Shown here piece after piece: positions 35,630-46,019 of a stretch of 64,000 nucleotides of DNA. Made by a program: the position numbers and the translations under genes. The DNA is from Pontederia crassipes (taxonomy: Eukaryota > Streptophyta > Magnoliopsida > Commelinales > Pontederiaceae): NCBI GenBank assembly GCA_030549335.1, contig JAUKPH010000018.1:4588001-4652000 (forward strand). The letters are read 5' to 3'. Position 1 is the stretch's first letter. The number at the start of each line of letters is the position of its first letter. A model generated the notes under the pieces. The model saw only the letters and a list, made by a program, of their open reading frames with translations. It was not told the DNA's origin and searched no databases.

Positions 35630-38035
35630 ATTGATCGCCCCATCTAAGCACTGGGTTTTATGAGCAACAATCATTTGCTCAGTGAGTGGAATAAAAGTAT
35701 AACATAGGAGAACAATACGAGTGCATATAACATATAACATTTAAATAACCACTTTTCTTTCATATGAGAAAACATTTAAAGCATAGCATATATAACATAA
35801 CTTGTCAAATCATATGAACTTTCACATAAGTAAAAGTAACTCAAAATATCATAATTTTCATATTTAAACTCCACACATGTGTCATTGCACATACTCATCA
35901 TGGGTCAATACGTATCCCTCTATAATCATGTGTTATACAGTTAAGCAGAGCTTCATAATCAAGAGTCACGAATACGCAGAGCAAATCATGGGTCAATACG
36001 TATCCCTCGATGATTGTGTGTCATACAGTTAAGCAGAGCTTCACAATCAAGAGTCTCAGATACGTAGAGTAAATCATGGGTCAATACGTATCCCAATCAT
36101 GATTGTGTGTCACCCAATCATGATTCTCAGATACGCAGAGCGATCATGGGTCAATACGTGCACGCAGAGCAGCCCCCAAAGGGCAAAGACACCCCATATA
36201 CGCCCCAAAGGGTTCATGTATATCGAATGCGGTCCCAAAGATCTTTTTCAAATAGCATGACTAATGAACACATGGAGTTTAACAACATCAACATACACAT
36301 GTCATAATCTCATATCATTATCAAATAAAACTTATTTTCACTTCACAAGCATTGTTCCCTAAAAATATTTTTGTATAAGATGTTACTCCATCTCATATGA
36401 AATCCTTGAAACATATCATAAATACTTTTCATATCTCAAGATATGTTTCAATAATAACAATAATAAGCTTTGCTTGAGGTAATACCATAAATAAAAGAAT
36501 TAACATATAATATTTTATTATGTTGTAAATTTATCCACTCACCTTTTACTTTATCACTTCAAGGAGGTTTATTAGATTTCCTCCCTTTCACTTGCAACTT
36601 GATGTTTTCCTACAAGCAATAACGCCTTTTTACTTTTCAATCACTAATAAGGTAATATGCAATGCATGCTCATGAAGCATGAATGATTATGCACCCTAAA
36701 ATGCATGTAATCCTCTCTAATACCAATTTCTAGCTTCAGGTATTCATATTCTTTAGCTATTCCATATTTGAAACTTTTCAATTTCCCCAAAGCTTAACTA
36801 GGTATTGTTTAAAGATTTAGTGTCTGTCAATAAATAATTCATAACTTCTTAATCACATGGGCAAATCTTATGATTATGGATTAATTAGAAACTAGACATA
36901 CTAAAGTTTTCAACCCCCAAATATCGCTGTAAAATTCCAAGTGAGTAAGTTAGGACATCCCAAGCAATCTGACTTAGGGTTTGTGCCCTGGCAGACTGTA
37001 TGTCATTGAAATGTTAATTTATATGTTTCTTCATACTTGTCCATTTAACTATGGCATAATTTTCCTGAAATCTAGACTTCATTAGTAGTTTTTCATAAAA
37101 ATTAGAGAATTTAACTCGCTATATATACTTATAACAAAAATAGTTAATTCGGGTCGCAATCTGTAAATGTCCTGGAATCTGATAGAAGCATCACAATGAA
37201 ATGAAAAATTCATTTCTCCTCAAATACAAGTTCAAATAGTATGATTCCACCTCTCACCAAACCCTTGAAATGTCTATTTAAACATAACCAAATTTCAAAC
37301 CCTAATTCACTCTATTCGAATCGTGCCCTAATTTACAATCGAGACTTATATCAGACTCGGGACAGGATGAGTGATATGCGAAGTTAAGTTCATAACTTCC
37401 TCTATAGAACTCCTTTTTAGGTGATTCCAGAGGCCATGAAAAGCTAACTTCGAATGGATGAGCCACACAAAATTTAATAATTTATGGTTCTTTTATCACC
37501 ATGTAATGATTCTCTCAATCAGAAGAAAACTTTCCAGATCAAAACTCACCTGGAATAGCCGAAGTTCCCAATTTTTCCCAGGTCGGTTCGATCGAGTTCT
37601 TCCTCTGGTAATTTTTCTACGATGAAAATATAATGTTAAGTGGCTTATATATTGTTTTCATAATTTTCTGAGGTCTTATGACGGTTTGGAAAAATATCCC
37701 TTTGAGCAGCTCTCACCTGTCTGCTTCAGCTGCTTGGAACTTAAGTGATGACCAATCACATTTTTTTGTCATAACTAAGTGTTTTAACCCTAATTAAGCT
37801 TACTTAATCCTATTTGAACATATATATTATAATATTTAGAAATTTTATGATTTATTCCTAATAATCATATATAATTACTTTGTAAAGTTTATCGGTAATT
37901 AAGTAGTCATTATGCACTAATCGAAATATCAATTACTATATACAAATATCACTAAATGGACATCCAAACTAACTTAGTATGTTAATTAAATGCATGATTA
38001 TGCACAAATGATGTTTCTAAGACAGGTCCGTGACA
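35630..38035. mobile_element. Nested insertion, probably a solo LTR, inside the old element
   Basis: This AT-rich block of about 2.4 kb interrupts GC-richer internal DNA of the old element. The two junctions share ACAATGG (35623-35629 and 38033-38039). The right end read on the minus strand starts TGTCACGGACCTG, a typical LTR start. No coding frame is present. It could be a solo LTR of a Tekay/Del-type element. The left end is not a clean LTR terminus, so exact limits and class are uncertain. Confidence 0.5.
35897..36170. repeat. About 88-bp tandem repeat, about 3 copies
   Basis: TCATGGGTCAATACG recurs at 35897, 35986, 36074 and 36144 (spacings 89, 88 and 70). Shared intervening sequence includes TACAGTTAAGCAGAGCTTCA and ATACGCAGAGC. 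It lies inside the nested insertion. Confidence 0.85.
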
Positions 38036-39167
38036 ATGGGCATGTTGCAAGCATTCTGTCGCCAACCGAAGGAAGACCTACCTTTCCTCTTGACAATGAC
38101 TCGAGCATTCGAAGCGGACTCCAAGATTGAAGTCCAAGGCTCGAAAGACATGTCATTGACATACCCCTTTCGAATGGAGATGGAGGTGAAATTGGAAGCT
38201 CTTGCCATTATTTCTCCAACATCCACTTTCCATCAAGCGGGACATCTTCACAAGCATCCACGTGGATCGGTAAAAATTTGGAACATCGACTCTTCCATGA
38301 GAGTTAATCATCCGGTGGACAAGTATATCAATGGTGCATGATCTTTATTAATAAGCACAAAGGCATTTCTTTGTCTAAACCCTCCAAATGGACAAGCACA
38401 ATGACATCGCTCTGTCCATGTCCAAAGTTATTATCGAAGCTTTAAGAGAGGTCTTAGGATCGAAAGAAGGCACATCCCAACAAATCCTGTAGCGCCTAGG
38501 CCCGTCACAAGAGAGTTGAGTTGTGTCTACAATGAATGTGGGAAGACTCTTGTCGCTCCCAGCAATGACTCAAAGTAGACAAATTCCAAGGTGTCCAATC
38601 ACAAAACTATGCTCTTCATCAAATCGTCGAACTCTTGAATGCTCGTGAAGGGTGAGATGGCCCTATGCTCTACATTCGACAAATGGATGATTCTATGTCG
38701 CAGTCATTTGCAACATGAAGACATCGAGTCAAGTCATGCCTATCAAATGATGAGACTCTCGTCATGCGCTCATCGTGATCCCAAAGCAAGTCCTTCTAAA
38801 GCTACTTACAAAGTCATGCATGAGTTATTCCTCCCCAATAAAATCAAACCAACCGAGTGGACACTACGCAAGTTCAAAGAAGTTGAAGCCAATAGAAACT
38901 TGATGAACGGATAATAGACCATTCATATTGAGGATTCTACTGGTGTTGCATAAGTGACGACATCGGATCGGACGATGGATCAGAACGCAAAGCAGATCTA
39001 AAGGAGTCCTTAGCGAGTCTCTACATGACACAAACATTCCTGACATTGCGTGATGCTGATGAAGTAAAAGTCAAGGGGCGGACTCCAATTGGACAAGAGA
39101 ATTTAAGACTAAAGACGAAGACCCTGACAATGGTGTTGGGGGCGTTATCGATTTTGATGGGGGAGAA
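38036..39167 (+). mobile_element. Internal region and polypurine tract of the old Ty3-type element
   Basis: This GC-richer segment has open pieces at 38030-38341, 38389-38490 and 38639-38914. None shows protease, reverse transcriptase, integrase or zinc-finger motifs. It ends in a polypurine tract, TTGATGGGGGAGAA (39154-39167), directly before the 3' LTR. Together with the 35371-35630 part it gives about 1.4 kb of internal DNA. The element is either a deleted copy or a non-autonomous derivative. Confidence 0.6.
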
Positions 39168-39876
39168 TGCCACGGGGCATTTTTTTCATGACACGATACA
39201 TAAAGTTTCGCAGCGCCAACATCGTCCAACATAAGTTCGCAGTCGCTTAGTGTCGTCCAAGAACTACGTGCAGATGTCCGACACTTCGTAATCTTGCGAA
39301 ATACCACATTATCCGCTCTCGTGGCATAGTTTTATAAGGCTATCCTTGTGAATGGTCAATTTACCCATAGAGTCTTAGTCTTTCACATTGTACTTTTGTA
39401 TTTAGACTTAGCAAAGTTTTACTATGGCAATCTTGTAATATTGGAGACTATTCTTCACATCACATGTCGTCAATCTAACTCTTGTACGTATGGCTAAGGA
39501 GGAGTTCACTAGTACCTCTTCAAGCTCATATGTATTTTGTATTTCTACATAATTCAAGTAAGCTTCTTAATTCTAATGTTTGTGCCTTAAGCGTAGAATG
39601 ACAACCCACATCGTTGACTCTTCTCGTTACTCTTCGCATGACCATTCAGATGTCAAACGTTCAAGCAACTACATTGGTGCCTTTAACATACTAGTATCAC
39701 GGTCCCATGACGACTCGTGAACACTCATCATCTTCGTGAATAAAAACCTATAAGAGAAACTCTCGGCAAGGCGTCTTGACCATAATACTTTTGCTGCATA
39801 CTCAAAATAGATTTGACTAAGCGCTCCTTCACCTAGTCGCTGCAAGTAGTTTTGTGCCCGAGAATGGCCCGTGACA
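39168..39876 (+). mobile_element. 3' LTR (709 bp) of the old Ty3-type element
   Basis: It starts TGCCACGGGGCA after the polypurine tract and ends GAATGGCCCGTGACA, giving TG...CA ends with a short inverted repeat. Its second half matches the truncated 5' LTR at 34929-35368. The ends resemble those of the young chromovirus at 45466 (TGTCACGGGG), but the bodies differ. Confidence 0.75.
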
Positions 39877-40911
39877 CACTCACCTAATCACACTATTTTT
39901 TGTGAGTCGTATGCATGTTTACCTAACATAGAAAAATACTATCTGATCCTAAATTATATAAGCAATATAGAAAAGGAGTACTAAAAAATTAATAAATATT
40001 CTCATAATTATTCTCAACAAACACAAATATTAATTGACAGAACGGTGATTTTATAATTAAAATTACAAAAAAAGCATAAGAAAAAAGAGTGACATCAAAG
40101 GGCCCAAAAGAAATTTTGAATTTCCTTTAGGCAGTCCAATTATCAAAGTACACCTTGTGTCATGTTCTCATTATTTCCAATGTTAAAATGAGATTACATG
40201 ACATGATGGAGGTGAAAATAAAGTAAAACGATCTTTGGATGTAACAAAATTATATAATTTCTGTGATTGAATCTTCGATAGTGTTTGATTTGAAGATAAC
40301 TACTCAAGTGAATAAAATATTTTCTTTTGAGGTATGGGCCGAAATAAACATTTTGAGCTAAAAGTTGGAATAATTTATCCCTTCAAAAGTTACTATTCAC
40401 ATGTAATTTTTTAAAATGATCACAATATCCCTTATCATTATTGCAGAATAAGTCACGTGTTTGATAGAATAACATAGAATAGATTGTTATTCTAATCTTT
40501 ATTCTCGAAACAAAGAGGCCAAATCTGATTCCAAGTGCTGAAAAAAATTTGGGCAATAACTTTGGGGCTGTTTGACGACAGGACATAGGGTAAATTATTT
40601 ACTTGTTCCATACAATATAACCAAACATCCTTGGAAGATAAATAAACGTCATAAAAATGATTGAAATATCATATTCTGATCAACATCTCAAAATTATAAA
40701 ATCATTTAAGAATTGTGAAAAGAATTGTAAATATTCTTCCAAACGAAATTATCATATACTTTCAATTGATGGAATATCAAATATCACATCGTCATCTTTT
40801 TTTCTTTTTCATTTTTTTAACTTCTTGACACTTCGTAGGATAGACACAAATTTTTCATATTCTTCGTGATATCTTCTTTCATTCTTCCCTACATCTAAGT
40901 ATCCTCTTCAG
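39877..40911. other. Intergenic AT-rich DNA
   Basis: No gene seen. Loose TGTTTGG/CCAAACA pairs around 40270-40635 hint at MITE remnants, without target repeats I can confirm. Confidence 0.35.
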
Positions 40912-41639
40912 CAAGGGCGGCTCAAGGGTCAAGCCACCCAAGTGGTGACTTGAGGCCCCGGCTCAAGGGTCAAGCCACCCAGGCAGTGGCTTGAGGTCTC
41001 ACCTTGATCTTAGGCCTACAAATTTATAACTATGAGTTTGCTACTTAATAAGAATAATAATATTATGTTATTCATAATTATGTGTTTGATTATTTGAGAT
41101 GCAATATTACATAATTAGTAACCTTGTGTGATTTATTGATTCCCAAACATGATCAAGGGAAGTTATTTCATTTTTTTATCTCTAACTTGAATTAGTAGGA
41201 TACTAAAAATTCTAAATATGAGAGCTCAAGTTGATATCCGAACTGAACTAAGAGCGCTTTCTGATGACATGCTATAAAGAAAAGGATATTTTTCTACCTT
41301 GGGTAAATAAAGGCTACCAAACGATAAAACATAAAGCCTCTTAGCGCGCTCCGGCTTTCGAGCGCTTGGTAAAAAAAATATTAATGTAAAATTGGTAGTT
41401 TTATTGTAAAATTAATCTTATTCTCATCTCTTTTTATTAATTATGTAACTAAACCATAATTATGTAATTAAACCATAATTAATTTAAAACTAAATTTATT
41501 GTGAGGATCTGATTAGTTGTTTTACATCTCAAAATAATATAGAATAATAAAATTAAAGTAAAATTATTATTATTTTATTATATTAAGATATTTTAAATTT
41601 CGTTTTAGGCCTCTCTATCTTGAGTCGGCCCTGCCCTTA
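40912..41639. mobile_element. Candidate non-autonomous DNA transposon (hAT-like)
   Basis: The left end is CAAGGGCGGCTCAAG. The right end read inward is TAAGGGCAGGGCCGACTCAAG-like, giving imperfect inverted termini around an AT-rich core of about 730 bp. The left end carries a tandem duplication of about 50 bp (GGCTCAAGGGTCAAGCCACC at about 40918 and again at about 40967). I could not find a matching 8-bp target repeat, so this stays a candidate. Confidence 0.45.
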
Positions 41640-43409
41640 TGCTATGTATGCATGATTGTATGACTTCTCTTAATTATCCTGAACAAATTTAAGAGGGAGT
41701 GCAACGGAGGAGAGATAATGATTGAGAGGTAGTTGTGGACTTCTTGATTTGGATGCTTCATTAACACTTGCTGGCGTTAAATTCATTTAGGCTAAACATT
41801 GTTAAAATGACTAATAAATGTGTTAATCAAATTGATTTGTTATAGAAGAGGCTGCAGTTGGATTTTCATAGCTGACTATGGTTTATACTCTTAGCTTATT
41901 AGGGTTTATATTGATTATAGCTTGTTGTAAATGTTTGAAGCAACTGAAATGAAAAATAAATATCCACTAACTTTTAAATTAAAAAAATGAAGAACTGGTT
42001 TTGTTTGCTACAGCTTGTGGTAATGGCATGGTCTGATTGTAATTACTTGCTAGTTTGGAAGAAAATTTTCAGAGTAGGCTCCTATTGAGTCTTTATCAGG
42101 CGAGGGGCTACGTTAAATATTCAAACATGAATGAATAAGATATCAAATGGGACAAAAGGAAGATAGTCTTTGTAAGCTTTTTTTTTTCGGTCCACCAAGG
42201 TTATATACCAGACTAATTCGATATTTAAATGAGAGCGAAATGGATAAACTTTTATATGTGATGACTCTAAGAATCGAAATTGTAACTACTAACACCAAAT
42301 TACCTCAGGACACAATTCCGCTATCAGATTGTGTCTGCCAATTAGTCTTTCTAAGTTATAATACATTTTAATAGTTGTGCTACTTCCACCATTAATGCAG
42401 GGTTGATGACGAATAAAAGAAAAGAGGCTTAATTAAACCGGCTGATAAACAATCAAACCATCCATCAAACTTTTTTTTATATATTTGACGTGAATCTGAT
42501 TGTCATAATTAAAATGATTATATTTGAGAATGAAATCAGGAATAAATTAAATTAAGTAACAATAAATTATCATAATTAAGTTAGGGTTTAGATAAGTTAA
42601 CATATTATTGTAAGTATTTTTTAGTTATGAATCGAAAATGAAATTAAGTTTTCTTTTTTTTTCCAACCCCACCATTGTATCCAGAGAGAGAGAATAAAAA
42701 TTCAAATTTCACCATTATACGAATATATTTAATTAAATTAGATAAGTTTAGGTGAGCTGAATTAGGATCATTCAAATTATATAAGATTTTTTTTTCGAGT
42801 TTTCTGCAACTTATAAACGGTCACCCATATTATAGATACATTTCGTATGGAAGGACCTAAATATCTTGTCCAAATCACATGGATATTATTATAACCAGCA
42901 ATCCAATACCTACCACCCATGGAGATAATCAAATTTGTGGACTTACCTACTACTCTCACAATACAATTGATTTACTTAATCACGTCACTGGTACCTTGGC
43001 ATTGAATTTGACCACCACACGAATCATTAGTTATTAGTTAAATTATGAAATCATTGCATTCTGCAATGCCCACATGGTATCTCGTTGACTTATGGTCAAC
43101 TTTTAGGTGTAGATTATTGAAGCCTTGCAAAGTATGCAAGTGAAGTCAATGAATTATAGAAAAAAGCTTAATATTAAGTTTATGTGGCACACACATCATA
43201 CCCAACCTCATGAACAAGGTCGTCGTCTAGTTCATGTCTCACTCAAAACTGGAAGAGAAGTTGAAGTTTCGAAAAATCATAAGTAGAAGAAAATGGTAAA
43301 AACGACATCAGCTTACGTATGTGAACGAAGTGTTCAAATATGAAAAGAAAATGTTTTAATAAGACCAGCTCACATATTTTATTTATCATTCTAATAAAAG
43401 ATACTCTAA
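41640..43409. other. Intergenic AT-rich DNA
   Basis: No supportable gene, RNA or element boundary was seen. Open frames are short and lack motifs. Confidence 0.4.
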
Positions 43410-43676
43410 GTGGCCGTTTGATTAGAGCTTAAAAATGCATAGAATAAAGATAAATATTCAATCGAATTAGAGAAGTTTTCATTCAGAATATGTATATTTC
43501 ACTTTTTAATGTATATTTCACTTTTCAAGAGAATACGTTATGTCTCAAAATTTCATTGTTTTCAAGATTAACTTTTTTAAAAATGATAAGTTTGCCCTTT
43601 ATATTTTTTGTGGAATAAATCGTACGTTAAATTGTATTCCGGTGAATATTCATCTATTTTGTAACCAAACGGCTCA
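43410..43676. mobile_element. Tourist/Harbinger-like MITE
   Basis: A 267-bp AT-rich element with inverted ends containing GCCGTTTGATTA (left) and GCCGTTTGGTTAC (right, read inward). Both arms then continue with AGATRAATATTC. It is flanked by TAA on both sides (43407-43409 and 43677-43679), the 3-bp target used by PIF/Harbinger elements. It has no coding capacity. Confidence 0.6.
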
Positions 43677-44374
43677 TAAAGGTCCTTTAGTTAGAAGAAA
43701 GAAGGGTAAAAATGGAGAATTCTTTTCTCTCGTTTGGTAAAGTTTAATTTGAAAGGAAATAAATGAAAAAAATCCTTTTCTTTCTTTTTAACCCTCAAAT
43801 TAAGTTGAAAAGAAAGAGAAAGACATATTTAATATATGTTTTCATTTATAATCAAATAAATTAAACATATGATTATATACTTAAAGGATAAAATTGTCTA
43901 AATAAAATAATCATTTATATGTATTATCTTTCCTCCCTTTTAATAATATCAACTAATCAGAAGTAATTATTCATCTTCATTCTCGTATATTCTCTTCACG
44001 TCTTTACTCCTCTCATTCTTTATTTTCTCTTCATTTTAATGAATTTTGAGCCTGACTTGAATTATTAAATCATGAAAAGTTTATGCATTATCGCGTAGTT
44101 GACCATGTCATAGCTGAATATTTAACCCTGTCAGCGACTTCAAGAGAATGTTAAATTTATTATTATTAAATTAAGTTATTCATCCTCAATTTTTTTTCTA
44201 TCAGAGTCAAATTCGATATGGCTCGTTCCTTCGTAGCCCCTATGATCGGTTGTTTCTCAAAGTTTCGATTTTTTTGTTGAACGATAAGCTTATGATGACA
44301 ACTTCGGATGCCATTGATCTTATCAGGAGAGAAAGAAAATCGAATCACCATTGTGGAAAGAAAAATCAGGAAGA
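43677..44374. other. Intergenic DNA 3' of HIPP
   Basis: Nothing supportable. The end (44352-44374) is the left copy of a 23-bp target duplication. Confidence 0.4.
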
Positions 44375-44408
44375 CGACAACAACAACAACAAACCTTATC
44401 CCACTAGG
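44375..44408 (-). mobile_element. 34-bp retroposon stub with 23-bp target duplication
   Basis: On the minus strand these 34 bases read CCTAGTGGGATAAGGTTTG and then TTG repeats, the same 3' end as the retroposon at 2727-2879. Bases 44352-44374 and 44409-44431 are identical over 23 positions (TGTGGAAAGAAAAATC and onward). It is therefore an extremely 5'-truncated insertion with its whole target duplication preserved. Confidence 0.85.
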
Positions 44409-44759
44409 TGTGGAAAGAAAAATCAGGAAGATTGAGATAAAATTTATCCAAAGTCAACACATGATTCCAGGACAGGACGGTGTTCCTCTGTTGGAAATGG
44501 GGAAACAAAATGTCAGCGCATTATCTCCTGATAACGTTTGACTTAGGACAAAACATGCTGAACTAAAGTTCCATGCAAGTAGTGCTGACAGGGGGAATAA
44601 CAATCTTGTTTAGACTTTACATAAACAAAACAACTATTATATGACATCCAACACATTTATGGTGCCATGCATCAAATCTTCTGATCGAAAACTTTCTGAC
44701 ATGGGATCTCAAGAGAAGTCGCGGGACAGAACAATTACGACTTTTACGGATCCTTAAAA
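44409..44759. other. 3' flank of HIPP
   Basis: After the right target repeat (44409-44431) this holds the expected 3' UTR of the minus-strand HIPP gene. No other feature is seen. Confidence 0.4.
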
Positions 44760-45363
44760 TTACATGACTGAGCACCCGGCGGCGTCCGAGTAGCTGCGGT
44801 CATCGCACATCACCAGAGGTTGCTGAAAAAATGGGTAGTAGTGGTACAAGCAATCCTCCAGCTTTGGAGCCTTCTTCTCCTCCTCCTTCTTCACCTCTTC
44901 CACCTTAACTATCTCTGCGTGCCCTACTTTTTTCCTCAGCATGGTCGTCAGGTGTGTTGAGTCAACTCGCTCTCCCACCACCACCAGCTGGCTCTTATCA
45001 TCCCCTTCTACCGCCACTGAATCGACCCCTGAAGAAATAATCAATTACAGAACATGGTTGTTCTTTAGCAAACTTTGTGGATTACTTCTATGCATTAAAA
45101 AGCTTGCTATCTCAGCTTATTTATACCTGCTGAAGCAACCACTTTCATAGCTTTGACCCGGAGTTTCTCCGAGTCCACATACAACTTGATCACTATCTTC
45201 TGCCTGCAATAACAGAAGGGAAAATAATCATGAATAGGATGATATTCAGATTATGTACCCAATACAATATTTCTTGAGGTTACAAAAGCTGAGAGAAACA
45301 AGTGCAAAAGTTGGCATAGTCTGCATAAGCAAAGATATAAATACGAAATCAAAATACCTTCAT
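44760..45363 (-). CDS. HMA-domain heavy metal-associated isoprenylated plant protein (HIPP), degenerate CxxC, 3 exons
   Basis: Minus-strand exons are 45363-45358 (ATGAAG only), 45199-45127 and 45028-44760. The introns are GT-AG and the product is 115 residues. It opens MKKIVIKLYVDSEKLRVKAMK, then VASAGVDSVAVEGDDKSQLVVVG and LRKKVGHAEIVKVEEVK, matching the HIPP16/HIPP47-like group as I remember it. A Lys/Glu linker follows and the C-terminus is CSVM, a CaaX box expected to be farnesylated for membrane attachment. The usual metal-binding MxCxxC is replaced: both cysteine positions read Ser and Leu, so classical metal binding is unlikely. The six-base first exon is chosen because ATGAAG|GT fits the group's MK start and keeps phase with exon 2 at its GCAG acceptor. 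A chromovirus lies 103 bp upstream in the same orientation. Role in the plant: unknown; related proteins act in metal or stress responses. Confidence 0.85.
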
Positions 45364-45465
45364 GCTCGTATTGTGTCTTATGGGTGGAGAGGAAAAGCTT
45401 TAACTACGAGCTTTGAGTTCAACTATGAGAACCTGATGACTAGCTGAAACATGAGAGGGTGCTTC

Positions 45466-46008
45466 TGTCACGGGGTCGTTTTTTCGCTCGACCGACCCGT
45501 GCGGCGCCTAGACGTGCCCAACGTCTAGGCAAGCTCTTTTGAGCGCTTTGCGGAAGCTTGCTTATGCCACTTTTCGTATGCCACAACTTTTGGGACGCAC
45601 GGTCCCGAGCGGACGCTTCTTCGGTGGAGGCGTTTGTGAACAAACGGGCACCTCGGCGTAACGCTCGATCGCTTGGGACGCTTTGGGACGCTCTTTTGTG
45701 GGTTGCCACCCCACGCTTGAGGCACGATGCTAGATTTAGGGAAGCTTGAAATCTTTGTTGAGTAAATAGGAATGATTACAACGCTTCGGGGGAGGACTAG
45801 CGGGTCTCCCCTACTATACCACCGTTTCGGGTGGTAGAATTGCGACGTGTGATGTGGAGGACCATCTCCGGGGGTGCACTTTTCTGGAGTGCAAATTACA
45901 AAACTGCCACCATCACACTTAGAAAATAAACTAAGTACAAAAGTGAGTTGAAAAGGAAAATACATGATAAGATAACTCGACGTGCCCCGGGGAGAAGCCC
46001 CCGGGACA
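45466..46008 (-). mobile_element. 3' LTR of the young Ty3-gypsy chromovirus
   Basis: A 543-bp LTR with TG...CA ends (plus-strand start TGTCACGGGGTCG, end CCCCCGGGACA). By eye it differs from the 5' LTR by one T indel near 45478-45483 and two substitutions (AACAAACGGG/AATAAACGGG and CTTAGAAAAT/CTTAAAAAAT). It lies directly upstream of the HIPP start, in sense orientation with it. Confidence 0.95.
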
Positions 46009-46019
46009 TTCTCCCCCAC
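46009..46019 (-). other. Polypurine tract of the chromovirus
   Basis: On the minus strand GTGGGGGAGAA lies between the polyprotein stop codon and the 3' LTR. It is the expected start site of plus-strand DNA synthesis. Confidence 0.85.

Noticed and set aside
38030..38914. Open pieces that could be a host gene
   Set aside because: They lie between the primer site and polypurine tract of the old LTR element and are broken by stops. They are more simply decayed element DNA.
42777..42959. Minus-strand 60-codon frame MRVVGKSTNLIISMGGRYW...
   Set aside because: Suggestive composition, but no motif recognised and no flanking gene structure. Treated as chance in AT-rich DNA.
45525..46019. Frame of 164 codons within the LTR, repeated at 50699-51223
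   Set aside because: It lies wholly in non-coding LTR sequence, occurs in both LTRs and has no retroelement domain.
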